Shown piece after piece: positions 1-7,532 of a DNA stretch of 14,133 nt. Position 1 is the stretch's first letter, and every line of letters begins with the position of its first letter. Origin of the DNA: an uncultured Clostridia bacterium (GTDB lineage: Bacteria; Bacillota; Clostridia; UBA1381); NCBI GenBank assembly GCA_934463455.1, contig CAKSJU010000052.1:1-14133 (forward strand). Reading direction: 5' to 3'. The position numbers were made by a program, and so were the translations under genes. The notes under the pieces are model-generated. The model ran no database searches, was not told the DNA's origin, and saw nothing but the letters and a program-made list of their open reading frames with translations.

Positions 1-68
1 AAAAGTATATATTACAGGAAATATAAATGTTGCGGTCCGGTATCTTTTCTATCCCTGCAAAAGACAAA
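1..68. other. Left edge, no gene seen
   Basis: AT-rich stretch between the window edge and the hairpin that closes the minus-strand nadE unit. I see no open reading frame with a ribosome binding site, no RNA gene and no repeat here. On the minus strand its right-hand end supplies the T-rich tail of the terminator hairpin. Confidence 0.5.
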
Positions 69-104
69 GGCTGTCTAAAAAGTCAATTTACTTTTTAAAC
101 AGCC
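58..104 (-). terminator. Intrinsic terminator of the gltA-nadE unit
   Basis: Two 15-base arms, 69-83 and 90-104, form a hairpin with one mismatch around a 6-base loop. The outer part is GGCTGT/ACAGCC and the inner part is an A/T-rich AAAAAGT/ACTTTTT stem. Read on the minus strand the hairpin is followed by a T-rich tail (TTTGTCTTTT, 68 to 58), as expected for a rho-independent terminator 15 bases after the nadE stop codon. On the plus strand the flank is not T-rich, so termination is mainly expected for leftward transcripts. Confidence 0.8.
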
Positions 105-119
105 TTATAGAAAAATATC

Positions 120-2063
120 TTATCTTAAGTTTTCCGCTTCTTTAAGCCAAACGGCGCAGGAAGCGTCGGAGGGCATGCGCCAGTCGCCGCGCGGAGAAAG
201 ACACAGGCTTCCGATTTTTACGCCGTCGGGGAGACAGCTCCTTTTAAATTGCTGAGTGAAAAATCTTTTGCAGAAATTTTTCAGCCATTTTAAAAGTGTT
301 TCGTTGTCGTATTCATCTTTAAAAGCAAGCTTCGCAAGATGATAAACTTTTGCCGGTTCAAACCCGAAACGTATAATGTTGTAGAGAAAAAAATCATGCA
401 GGGTATACGGTCCGATTATATCCTCTGTTTTCTGCACTATCTTACCGGACTTGTCGGGAGGGAGAAGCTCGGGACTTATCGGCGTGTCAATTATATCCTT
501 TAAAACATCGGTGCTTTCCGGGAAAATGTTATAGTCGATAATACTGTCAATCATCCAGCGTACAAGCGTTTTAGGAACGCCTGCATTAACTCCGTACATA
601 CTCATGTGGTCGGCATTATAGGTACACCAACCGAGAGCCAGCTCGCTCAGGTCGCCGGTACCGACAACAAGACCACCTTGCTCGCCGGCATAATCCATCA
701 AAACCTGTGTACGTTCGCGTGCCTGACAATTTTCGTATGTGACATCAAGTACATTTTTGTCATGTCTTATATCTTCAAAGTGCTTTATGCATGCTTCCTT
801 TATATTAATTTCGCGTACTGTTACGCCAAGGGTTTCCATAAGCTTAAGGGCGTTGTTGTATGTCCTGTCGGTTGTTCCGAAGCACGGCATGGTTATTCCG
901 ATTACATCGGAAGCGGGTTTATCAAGCTGATTCAGTGCACCGACGGCAACAAGCAGAGCAAGCGTTGAATCCAATCCGCCGGATATGCCTATAACAGGTC
1001 GGCATCCGGTTACGGTAAGTCTTTTTTTTAGCCCGGCAACCTGCAATTCGAAAATATCCCTGCATCGTTTCAGCCTGTCCGATTGTTCGGGCGGAACGAA
1101 AGGCATTTTGTTTATTTGATAAAGTGTTCCGTCACCGCATATTTCATCCCTCGGCAGCTTGACCGTAATGCAAGGTTCATGTCTGCCATAGAGTGTTGCC
1201 GCGTCCTTAAAGGTTTTTATTTTCATTCTGTCCGATTTTATTTTTCCTATGTCAATGTCCGAAAAAATAATATAATCGGAGTCGGCAAGTTTATCATTTT
1301 CGGCAATAACGATGCCGTTTTCCGCTATCATGGAATGACCGGAAAAAATCAGGTCGGTAGTGGATTCCGAAGCACCTGCCGAAGCGTAAATATATGCCGA
1401 AATAAGCGACGCGGACTGCTGAGAAATCAGGCTGCGACGGTATGCGCGCTTGGAAATGGTTTCGTTGCTGGCAGAAATATTAATAATAAGCTCCGCACCG
1501 CCGAGCGCAAGAAATGCTCCGGGAGAAATCGGAGACCATACGTCTTCGCATACTTCAATACCAAAGCTTATTTCGTCCGCAACATTAAAGATTATATTTC
1601 TGCCTATCGGAATTTCATAATTCGTTTCAATGCCGAAATATGAGGAATTAATATAAGAAATATTCAAGTCCTCGGAGGATGAAAACCAACGTTTTTCATA
1701 AAATTCATTGTAAATCGGTATAAAGGTTTTTGGTACGATGCCGCAGATTTTATTTTGTGAAATCAAAACGGCACAATTGTAAAGCTGACCGCATATAACC
1801 AGCGGAGCACCGATTACGGCTGTTGAATAATTTACGTTTTGACATATACGATATATATTTTTCTTTACGCTTTTTAAAAGCGTAGTTTGAAAAAATAAAT
1901 CTCCGCAGGTATAGCCCGTAACCGAAAGCTCCGGAAAAACGATTATGTCCGCTCTTTTATCCTCCGCTTTTTTGATATATCGAATAATTTCATCGGTATT
2001 AAAATCCGTGTCAGCGACGGAAAGCTTCGGAACAACAGCCGCTGCGCGTAGAAAATTGTACAT
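120..2063 (-). CDS. nadE: Glutamine-dependent NAD+ synthetase
   Basis: Cytosolic enzyme of the last step of NAD+ synthesis: it converts deamido-NAD+ to NAD+ using ATP and ammonia released from glutamine. The 647-residue protein has the full two-domain form. Residues 1-300 are a nitrilase-type amidase with the Glu-Lys-Cys triad visible as E45 (PELSVTGY), K112 (PKTFIP) and C172 (VCEDVW). Residues about 330-640 are the synthetase domain, with the ATP pyrophosphatase loop SGGLDS at 361-366 and a TGDLSELALGW motif at 469-479. Length is normal for the bacterial two-domain class. The ATG at 2063 is preceded by AGGGGA seven bases upstream (2071-2076), which fixes the start. It lies 17 bases after the citrate synthase stop codon and is probably cotranscribed with it. 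Having the glutaminase domain means free ammonia is not required. Confidence 0.96.
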   Translation of the reverse strand: MYNFLRAAAVVPKLSVADTDFNTDEIIRYIKKAEDKRADIIVFPELSVTGYTCGDLFFQTTLLKSVKKNIYRICQNVNYSTAVIGAPLVICGQLYNCAVLISQNKICGIVPKTFIPIYNEFYEKRWFSSSEDLNISYINSSYFGIETNYEIPIGRNIIFNVADEISFGIEVCEDVWSPISPGAFLALGGAELIINISASNETISKRAYRRSLISQQSASLISAYIYASAGASESTTDLIFSGHSMIAENGIVIAENDKLADSDYIIFSDIDIGKIKSDRMKIKTFKDAATLYGRHEPCITVKLPRDEICGDGTLYQINKMPFVPPEQSDRLKRCRDIFELQVAGLKKRLTVTGCRPVIGISGGLDSTLALLVAVGALNQLDKPASDVIGITMPCFGTTDRTYNNALKLMETLGVTVREINIKEACIKHFEDIRHDKNVLDVTYENCQARERTQVLMDYAGEQGGLVVGTGDLSELALGWCTYNADHMSMYGVNAGVPKTLVRWMIDSIIDYNIFPESTDVLKDIIDTPISPELLPPDKSGKIVQKTEDIIGPYTLHDFFLYNIIRFGFEPAKVYHLAKLAFKDEYDNETLLKWLKNFCKRFFTQQFKRSCLPDGVKIGSLCLSPRGDWRMPSDASCAVWLKEAENLR

Positions 2064-2080
2064 TGTAATTCCCCTTTTTA

Positions 2081-3430
2081 TTATCTGTCATTTATTTTTA
2101 CATACGGTTTTCTTGTGCAAATGCTTTTGTATGACGGACGTATTATTTTTCCGGCATTTTTAAGCTCTTCAAGACGGTGTGCGCTCCATCCCGCCATTCG
2201 TGCTACGGCGAACAGAGGAGTAAAAAGCTCCGGCGGAAGACCGAGCATTTTGTAAGCAAAGCCGCTGTATAAATCCACGTTTGCACTTACGCCTTTATAT
2301 ATTTTCCTTTCGTGCGCAATTACCTTCGGTGCAAGAGTTTCAACACTTTTGTATAGTTCAAATTCCTTTTCGAGACCTTTTTCCTTTGAAAGATTTTCCA
2401 CGAACGAGCGGAAAAGCGTTGCTCTCGGATCGGAAACGGAATAAATTGCATGCCCCATTCCGTAAATCAATCCGGTTTTGTCAAATGCCTGTTTGTTAAG
2501 AAGCTTGGAGAGGTAAGCCTCCACAGCAATTTCATCCGACCAGTCGGAAAGCGAATTTTTCATATCGTCAAACATTCTTACCACTTTGATATTTGCTCCG
2601 CCGTGGCGCGGACCTTTAAGAGAGCCGAGAGCAGCAGCGATTGCGGAGTAAGTGTCAGTACCCGAGGAGGTAACCACATGGGTGGTAAAGCTTGAATTGT
2701 TTCCTCCGCCGTGTTCGGCATGGAGAACAAGCGCTATATCGAGTACACGCGCTTCAAGCTCGGTAAATTTTCCGTCGGGACGAAGGAGATGAAGAATATT
2801 TTCGGCAGTGGAATATTCATCCTTCGGTTGGTGTATAAAAAGACTTTCTCCGTCGTGATAGTGACGGTATGCCTGATATCCGTAAACAGCAAGCATCGGA
2901 AAAAGTGCGAGAAGACCGAGGCACTGTCTTAAAACATTGTCAATATCGGTAGAGTCGGCATTGTCGTCATAAGCATAAAGCGTCAGAACGCTTCTTGACA
3001 ATGTGTTCATCATATCACGGCTGGGAGCTTTCATGATACTGTCGCGAACAAAGCTTGTCGGCAGAGTTCTGCGATAGGAAGCAAGCAGCGTGCAAAAATC
3101 TTTTAGCTCTTCTTCGGTCGGCAGTTTGCCGAAAATAAGCAAAAATGCGGTTTCTTCAAAAGCAAATCGCCGGTCTGTCAAAAAATCGGATACAATATCC
3201 TCAATGTCGATACCTCTGTAGTAAAGCTTGCCCGGGCAGCCGACTTCTTTTCCGTCTTTGATTTCGGTTGAGCAAATCTCACTTATATCGGTCAATCCGG
3301 TCAATACACCTTTTCCGTTTAAGTCTCTCAATCCTCTTTTAACGTCGTATTTTGTGTACAGCGCAGGGTCAATAGGTGAAATATTTTTGCACAAATCCGC
3401 CAAATACCCAAAGTTTTTTGCTGTGTTCAT
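2081..3430 (-). CDS. gltA: Citrate synthase (citrate/2-methylcitrate synthase family)
   Basis: Condenses acetyl-CoA with oxaloacetate to citrate in the cytosol; some family members use propionyl-CoA to give 2-methylcitrate, and sequence alone does not exclude that. From the chosen start the protein is 449 residues. The catalytic residues are visible: H276 in the PRHGGAN motif, H327 in GMGHAIY and D386 in NVDLYSG, with the substrate-binding Arg in SDPRA (R336) and the HAEHGGGN motif near 237-244. The N-terminal part (about 1-60) is longer than in the short archaeal type, as is common in clostridial members. A start at 3460 is possible in frame but has no ribosome binding site. The ATG at 3430 has AAAGGA (3441-3446) 10 bases upstream and is preferred. 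It is the first gene of a unit with nadE and is transcribed from its own sigma-A-like promoter. In anaerobes without a full TCA cycle this enzyme usually feeds glutamate synthesis; that role is inferred. Confidence 0.95.
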   Translation of the reverse strand: MNTAKNFGYLADLCKNISPIDPALYTKYDVKRGLRDLNGKGVLTGLTDISEICSTEIKDGKEVGCPGKLYYRGIDIEDIVSDFLTDRRFAFEETAFLLIFGKLPTEEELKDFCTLLASYRRTLPTSFVRDSIMKAPSRDMMNTLSRSVLTLYAYDDNADSTDIDNVLRQCLGLLALFPMLAVYGYQAYRHYHDGESLFIHQPKDEYSTAENILHLLRPDGKFTELEARVLDIALVLHAEHGGGNNSSFTTHVVTSSGTDTYSAIAAALGSLKGPRHGGANIKVVRMFDDMKNSLSDWSDEIAVEAYLSKLLNKQAFDKTGLIYGMGHAIYSVSDPRATLFRSFVENLSKEKGLEKEFELYKSVETLAPKVIAHERKIYKGVSANVDLYSGFAYKMLGLPPELFTPLFAVARMAGWSAHRLEELKNAGKIIRPSYKSICTRKPYVKINDR

Positions 3431-3440
3431 ATTCTTCACG

Positions 3441-3446
3441 TCCTTT
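3441..3446 (-). promoter_or_regulatory. Ribosome binding site deciding the gltA start
   Basis: AAAGGA on the minus strand, 10 bases upstream of the ATG at 3430. No comparable site precedes the in-frame ATG at 3460, where the upstream sequence is purely A/T (ending in a TATATAAT run). This supports the shorter, 449-residue citrate synthase. Confidence 0.65.
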
Positions 3447-3534
3447 CCGAAATTATTCATATTATATATAGGTTAATTATGAAAGTTACATATTGCAATT
3501 AACTATGTAAATTTTATAATTAGCTTCATTATAT

Positions 3535-3563
3535 ATAATAACCTATTTTCCGCAATTTGTCAA
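3535..3563 (-). promoter_or_regulatory. Sigma-A-like promoter for gltA-nadE
   Basis: On the minus strand a perfect -35 box TTGACA (3563 to 3558) is followed by a 17-base spacer and a -10 box TATTAT (3540 to 3535, one mismatch from consensus). This predicts a transcript start near 3528 and a leader of about 100 bases before the gltA ATG at 3430. The leader is very A/T-rich and I see no clear riboswitch or attenuator hairpin in it. Confidence 0.75.
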
Positions 3564-3615
3564 TTAACAGAGTATGAACAATTTAGAAATATTGAATTAT
3601 TGAATTTGACAAATT
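3554..3615. repeat. 10-bp inverted repeat between divergent promoters
   Basis: AATTTGTCAA at 3554-3563 is the exact reverse complement of TTGACAAATT at 3606-3615, separated by 42 bases. The left arm contains the -35 box of the gltA promoter. The right arm carries an identical TTGACA facing the MATE gene but has no good -10 box at the right distance. It could be a paired operator serving both directions, or a chance match in A/T-rich DNA. Confidence 0.35.
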
Positions 3616-3627
3616 TCGTATAAAATC

Positions 3628-3656
3628 TTTACTTGAAATAAAAAAAGTAGTATAAT
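3628..3656 (+). promoter_or_regulatory. Sigma-A-like promoter for the MATE-ECF operon
   Basis: A perfect -10 box TATAAT (3651-3656) lies 17 bases after TTTACT (3628-3633, four of six matches to the -35 consensus), with A/T-rich DNA upstream. The predicted transcript start near 3663 leaves a leader of only about 30 bases before the ATG at 3692. That is too short for a cobalamin riboswitch or any other sizeable leader RNA. Confidence 0.65.
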
Positions 3657-3691
3657 AGGAATAGGCTTTTTAGATATGAGAGGAAATAAAT

Positions 3692-5023
3692 ATGATAACG
3701 GATATGACAGTCGGCAATCCTGCGCGGATTTTGTGGAAGTTTTCCCTGCCGATACTTTTAAGTAATATATTTCAGCAATTCTACAATATTGCGGACAGTG
3801 TGATAGTGGGAAAATTCGTGAGTGAGGATGCACTTGCCGCAGTGGGAGCATCTTACCCGATTGTAATGATTTTTATGGCAATCGCAATAGGCGGGAACAT
3901 AGGCTGTTCGGTGGTAATATCCCAGTGCTTCGGCGCAAAGGAGTATTCCCGAATGAAAACAGCCGTGAATACGTCGCTGGCGGCAATGGCAGCTGTTTCG
4001 GCAATTTTGATGATTTTCGGATTTTTAAACTGTGTCGGAATGCTCAGGCTTTTGAAAACTCCGGATAATATTCTTTCCGATGCGGAAGAATATCTTAATA
4101 TATATACGGGCGGGCTTTTGTTCCTTTTTGTATATAATATAGCAACAGGAGCTTTTACCGCATTGGGAGATTCAAAAACGCCGCTGTATTTTTTGATAGC
4201 TTCGTCGGTGGGAAATGTAATACTTGATTTGATTTTTGTAATTATGTTCAGCATGGAGGTTGCGGGTGTTGCATGGGCAACCTTTATTGCTCAGGGTATT
4301 GCCGCAATCCTTGCGGTTTTCGTGCTTTTAAAAAGACTGAAAAAAATAAAAACCGAAGAAAAGCCGCTTATTTTTTCATGGAATTTATTTGCTAAAATTA
4401 CGATGGTTTCAATGCCGAGTGTGCTTCAGCAAAGCTTTGTATCGGTAGGTAATTTGTTTATCCAGGCGATTGTCAACAGCTTCGGCTCATCGGTTATAGC
4501 GGGATATTCCGCGGCAATTAAGCTTAATACGTTTTATGTGACATCGTGTTCTTCGTTTGCTTCGGGACTTTCTTCGTACACCGCACAAAATATAGGCGCA
4601 AGAAAGAAAGAGCGAATACCTAAGGGTTTTAAGGTAGGAATAGTTATGTCGCTTATTGTTGCGGTTCCTTTCGTTATATTTTATTTCTTTTTCTCGGATA
4701 CGGCACTTAAGCTGTTTTTAAAGGACAGCTCAGTCGGGGCAGTCTCTGCCGGAGCGGTATTTTTACGCATTGTATCGCCGTTTTATCTTATGATAGGAAT
4801 AAAACTTATGAGCGACAGCGTTTTAAGAGGCGCAGGCTCTATGGTAACATTTACAATATCAACCTTTACCGATTTGGTAATCAGAGTGGTTTTGGCGCAG
4901 TTTTTTTCAAAAACGGCGGGAGCTGTGGGGATTTGGTGGAGCTGGCCCATAGGCTGGATTGCAGCAACGGTGCTTTCGTTCGGATTTTATGCGATTGGTG
5001 TCTGGAAAAGAGACAGAGTATAG
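3692..5023 (+). CDS. MATE family multidrug/metabolite exporter
   Basis: A 443-residue integral membrane protein of the MATE family (multidrug and toxin extrusion), which exports organic compounds in exchange for Na+ or H+. The N-terminus has the family pattern MTVGNP followed by PILLSNIFQQFYNIADS and the GASYP segment, and the protein shows about twelve hydrophobic segments in two homologous halves (roughly 1-220 and 230-443). Length is typical. The ATG follows a GAGAGGAAA ribosome binding site by a suitable distance. It is the first gene after the promoter and the gap to the next gene is about 50 bases without a terminator, so it is probably cotranscribed with the genes downstream. The substrate cannot be read from the sequence. 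A link to the vitamin-type transporter at the end of the operon is only positional. Confidence 0.92.
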   Translation: MITDMTVGNPARILWKFSLPILLSNIFQQFYNIADSVIVGKFVSEDALAAVGASYPIVMIFMAIAIGGNIGCSVVISQCFGAKEYSRMKTAVNTSLAAMAAVSAILMIFGFLNCVGMLRLLKTPDNILSDAEEYLNIYTGGLLFLFVYNIATGAFTALGDSKTPLYFLIASSVGNVILDLIFVIMFSMEVAGVAWATFIAQGIAAILAVFVLLKRLKKIKTEEKPLIFSWNLFAKITMVSMPSVLQQSFVSVGNLFIQAIVNSFGSSVIAGYSAAIKLNTFYVTSCSSFASGLSSYTAQNIGARKKERIPKGFKVGIVMSLIVAVPFVIFYFFFSDTALKLFLKDSSVGAVSAGAVFLRIVSPFYLMIGIKLMSDSVLRGAGSMVTFTISTFTDLVIRVVLAQFFSKTAGAVGIWWSWPIGWIAATVLSFGFYAIGVWKRDRV

Positions 5024-5060
5024 ATTATTGCGATATAAAAAGTAAAGAATGTGAATTTTG

Positions 5061-5066
5061 AGGAGG
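5061..5066 (+). promoter_or_regulatory. Ribosome binding site deciding the DUF2156 start
   Basis: Perfect AGGAGG, nine bases before the ATG at 5076. An in-frame TTG at 5058 would place this site inside the coding region and has no site of its own, so the ATG is preferred. Confidence 0.85.
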
Positions 5067-5075
5067 AAAATCGGC

Positions 5076-5945
5076 ATGCTCAATTTTAAAAAGATTGAGA
5101 TAGGAGACAGAGCTTGGGTTAATGAAATTTTAAGCCGTTCGGAGCGGGTTTCGCTTGAATACAATTTTACGACCATGTTTATATGGGGTGATATATATAA
5201 TACCGAAATAGCGGAGCGGGACGGGGTTTTGCTTTGCTCGTCGGGGGAAGACGATAAACAGTTTTTGTTTCCTATAGGGGAAGATTTTGCAGGAGTGCTC
5301 CGAGAACTGGATGAATATACAAACGGACGAATGAGCTTTTACGCGCTTACAAAAACTCAGTGCGAAATATTGGAGAAGATATATCCGGGACGCTTTTCTT
5401 TTCGTGAGGACAGAGACTCGGAGGATTATATATATAAAACTGAAACGCTGACCGAATTAAGAGGAAAAAAATTGAGCGCGAAAAGAAATCATATAAACAG
5501 ATTTTTTATGGATTATTCGGATTGGAAATATGAGAAAATAACAGAAAAAAATATATCGGAAGCGGCGGAAATGAGTGAAAAATGGTTTGCCGAAAATGAA
5601 AAAAGCGAAGCTCTGATGCAGGAAAAGCAGGCGGTTGCGTATGCTTTTAAATATTTTGACGAATTGCATCTGACGGGCGGACTTTTGAAGGTGGGCAATG
5701 AAGCGGCGGCATTTTCAATAGGTGACGAATTAAATAAAAATACTTTTTTGGTGCACATCGAAAAAGCACTTTCCGAATTTAAGGGCGCATATTCGGTAAT
5801 AAATAATTTGTTTGCGACAAATGCATGTGCTGGATATAAGCTTGTAAACAGGGAAGAGGATACGGGAGATGAGGGACTCAGAAAAGCGAAACTCTCATAT
5901 CAGCCGTTCAGACTTGCGGAAAAATACAGCGCAGTATCAAAATAA
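5076..5945 (+). CDS. DUF2156 / LPG-synthase C-terminal-like protein
   Basis: A soluble 289-residue protein related to the C-terminal catalytic domain of MprF-type phosphatidylglycerol lysyltransferases (Pfam LPG_synthase_C, formerly DUF2156), built from two GNAT-like folds. Family hallmarks are visible: SLEYNFTTMFIWG at 26-38, DYIYKTETL then KRNHINRF (136-143), HIEKALSEFKGAYSVINNLF (227-246) and VNREEDTGDEGLRKAKLSY (257-275). It has no transmembrane flippase domain, unlike MprF itself. Free-standing members are common in Clostridia and mostly uncharacterised. Aminoacyl transfer from tRNA is the family precedent, but the acceptor here is unknown. It lies about 50 bases after the MATE gene and 21 bases before the SLH protein gene, inside the same operon. 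A role in surface modification is a guess from the family, not something the sequence shows. Confidence 0.85.
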   Translation: MLNFKKIEIGDRAWVNEILSRSERVSLEYNFTTMFIWGDIYNTEIAERDGVLLCSSGEDDKQFLFPIGEDFAGVLRELDEYTNGRMSFYALTKTQCEILEKIYPGRFSFREDRDSEDYIYKTETLTELRGKKLSAKRNHINRFFMDYSDWKYEKITEKNISEAAEMSEKWFAENEKSEALMQEKQAVAYAFKYFDELHLTGGLLKVGNEAAAFSIGDELNKNTFLVHIEKALSEFKGAYSVINNLFATNACAGYKLVNREEDTGDEGLRKAKLSYQPFRLAEKYSAVSK

Positions 5946-5966
5946 TTGAAAGGAAAAGCACTGCAA

Positions 5967-7514
5967 ATGAAAAAAATAATTGTGATATTAACTTGTATTA
6001 CCGCATTGTCATGGGCAATGACGGTATTTGCGGGGATAAAAGAAACAGCGGAATATGTATATAAAAATTCTCCTTCTCCGACGGTTTCGGCTGTGGGGGG
6101 CGAATGGGCAGTGATAGGTCTTAAACGAAGCGGAGCGGATATACCAAGCGATTATTTTGAAAAATATTATAATAATTTACTGGATTATGCCGCGCAGAGA
6201 AACGGTATTTTGCACGAGAGGAAAAATACCGAGTATGCGCGGGTGGTTATTGCGCTTACAGCTATAGGAAAAAATGCGGAAAATGCGGGAGGATATAATT
6301 TTATCGAGCCGCTTTACGATTATGATAAAACCGTATCGCAGGGGATTAACGGAGCGGTTTGGGCACTTGCGGCACTGCCTGCCGAAGATAATCCGATTAA
6401 CGAAAGATATATTGAAAAGATTTTGTCGTCGCAAAAAGACAGCGGCGGATGGGGACTCTCGGAAAACGGAGAAGAAAATATCGATATTACCGCTATGTCG
6501 CTTACGGCACTGTCGAAGTATCGGGACAGCGACACCGTAGGAGACGCAATTGAAAAGGGTGTCAAATTCTTGTCCGAATCACAGACGGCAAACGGAGGCT
6601 TTTTAAACGGAGGAAGCGAAAGCTCCGAAAGTACGGCACAGGTTATAACGGCACTGTGCACGCTCGGAATTTCGCCGGAGGATGAAAGGTTTGTAAAAAA
6701 TTCAAAGAGTGCGGCGGATAATTTAATGGATTTTGCGGTTTCGGACGGCGGATTTTTGCATGAAGCGGGAGGAAAAGCAAATGAAATGGCAACCGAGCAG
6801 GCTTTAATTGCACTTGCTGCAGCACAGCGGCTGAAAGAAGGAAAAAATGCCGTTTTTGATTTCAGAGATACAGAAATTTCAAAAAGTGAAGATACTTCGT
6901 TTGGTTTGCCGAAAAAAAATCCGTCGGTAAAAAGAAGAGATTATATAGCGGAAAAATCTTTTGATGATATAAAAGAATGTGCGGAAAGAGAAAAAATAGA
7001 AGCTCTTGCATCGCGCGGAATTATAAGCGGAAAAAATGAGAATTGTTTTGACCCGGGCAGTACAATGACAAGAGCCGAATTTGCTTCTATAGCGTCAAAC
7101 GCACTTGGACTTACAGCCGAGGGGAACGGATATTTTGCGGATGTATCTGCGGACAAATGGTATTATAAACCAATATCTGCGGCATATGAATATAAAATCG
7201 TGTCGGGAGTTTCGGAAAACGAATTTAATCCGAACGGACTTATCACAAAAGAAGAGACGGCGGTTATGACGGCGCGTGCCGCAAAGCTTTGCGGATTGAA
7301 TACCGATTATAATGAAGAAGCGGCAAGAAATACCCTCTCGGGATTTATCGACTGCAATAATGTGTCGGAATGGGCAAAAAATGCTCTTGCGTTTTGCTAT
7401 GATACGAAAATATTATCCCCCGAGGATATTGAAATAGATTCGAAGAAACCGATTAAGAGGGCGGAAATTGCAGCTATGCTGTACAATATGCTTGAAGCGG
7501 CAAAGCTGTTATAA
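5967..7514 (+). CDS. Secreted alpha/alpha-barrel (prenyltransferase-like) protein with three SLH repeats
   Basis: Secreted wall protein of 515 residues. Residues 1-22 are a signal peptide (Lys-Lys, hydrophobic core, cleavage probably after VFA). Residues about 25-300 carry helical repeats of the terpenoid-cyclase/prenyltransferase superfamily, with QW-like cores SSQKDSGGWG (154-163), SQTANGGF (205-212) and DGGFLHEAGG (260-269). The DXDD acid motif of class II cyclases is not kept: the matching place reads NIDITAM (171-177), so catalysis is unlikely and ligand binding more plausible. Residues 330-383, 389-446 and 459-512 are three SLH repeats (TRAE, TKEE and KRAE signatures), which anchor proteins to secondary wall polymers. 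The ATG at 5967 has AAAGGA 12 bases upstream; a TTG at 5946 would only lengthen the signal peptide. The DUF4430 gene follows 18 bases later. Together they resemble the two domains of animal cobalamin carriers, suggesting surface capture of a corrinoid; this is inference. Confidence 0.85.
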   Translation: MKKIIVILTCITALSWAMTVFAGIKETAEYVYKNSPSPTVSAVGGEWAVIGLKRSGADIPSDYFEKYYNNLLDYAAQRNGILHERKNTEYARVVIALTAIGKNAENAGGYNFIEPLYDYDKTVSQGINGAVWALAALPAEDNPINERYIEKILSSQKDSGGWGLSENGEENIDITAMSLTALSKYRDSDTVGDAIEKGVKFLSESQTANGGFLNGGSESSESTAQVITALCTLGISPEDERFVKNSKSAADNLMDFAVSDGGFLHEAGGKANEMATEQALIALAAAQRLKEGKNAVFDFRDTEISKSEDTSFGLPKKNPSVKRRDYIAEKSFDDIKECAEREKIEALASRGIISGKNENCFDPGSTMTRAEFASIASNALGLTAEGNGYFADVSADKWYYKPISAAYEYKIVSGVSENEFNPNGLITKEETAVMTARAAKLCGLNTDYNEEAARNTLSGFIDCNNVSEWAKNALAFCYDTKILSPEDIEIDSKKPIKRAEIAAMLYNMLEAAKLL

Positions 7515-7532
7515 ATTGAAAGAGATATAAAA

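Noticed and set aside
1083..1643. 186-codon open frame on the plus strand inside nadE
   Set aside because: It lies antisense to a strongly conserved NAD synthetase, its product has no recognisable family, and no ribosome binding site supports it.
3431..3460. Longer citrate synthase start at the ATG at 3460
   Set aside because: No ribosome binding site precedes it. The AAAGGA at 3441-3446 lies at a usable distance from the ATG at 3430.
3606..3634. Second rightward promoter using TTGACA at 3606-3611
   Set aside because: The sequence 17 bases downstream (TTACTT) is a poor -10 box; TTTACT/TATAAT at 3628-3656 fits better.
3461..3691. Cobalamin riboswitch ahead of the transport operon
   Set aside because: The promoter sits at 3628-3656, leaving about 30 bases of leader, and no B12-box-like sequence is visible in the region.
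5058..5075. TTG start for the DUF2156 protein
   Set aside because: It would bury the perfect AGGAGG site (5061-5066) inside the coding region; the ATG at 5076 is correctly spaced from it.
5967..6866. Active terpene (squalene-hopene type) cyclase
   Set aside because: QW-like repeats are present, but the catalytic DXDD acid motif reads NIDITAM, and SLH anchoring plus ECF neighbours favour a binding role.
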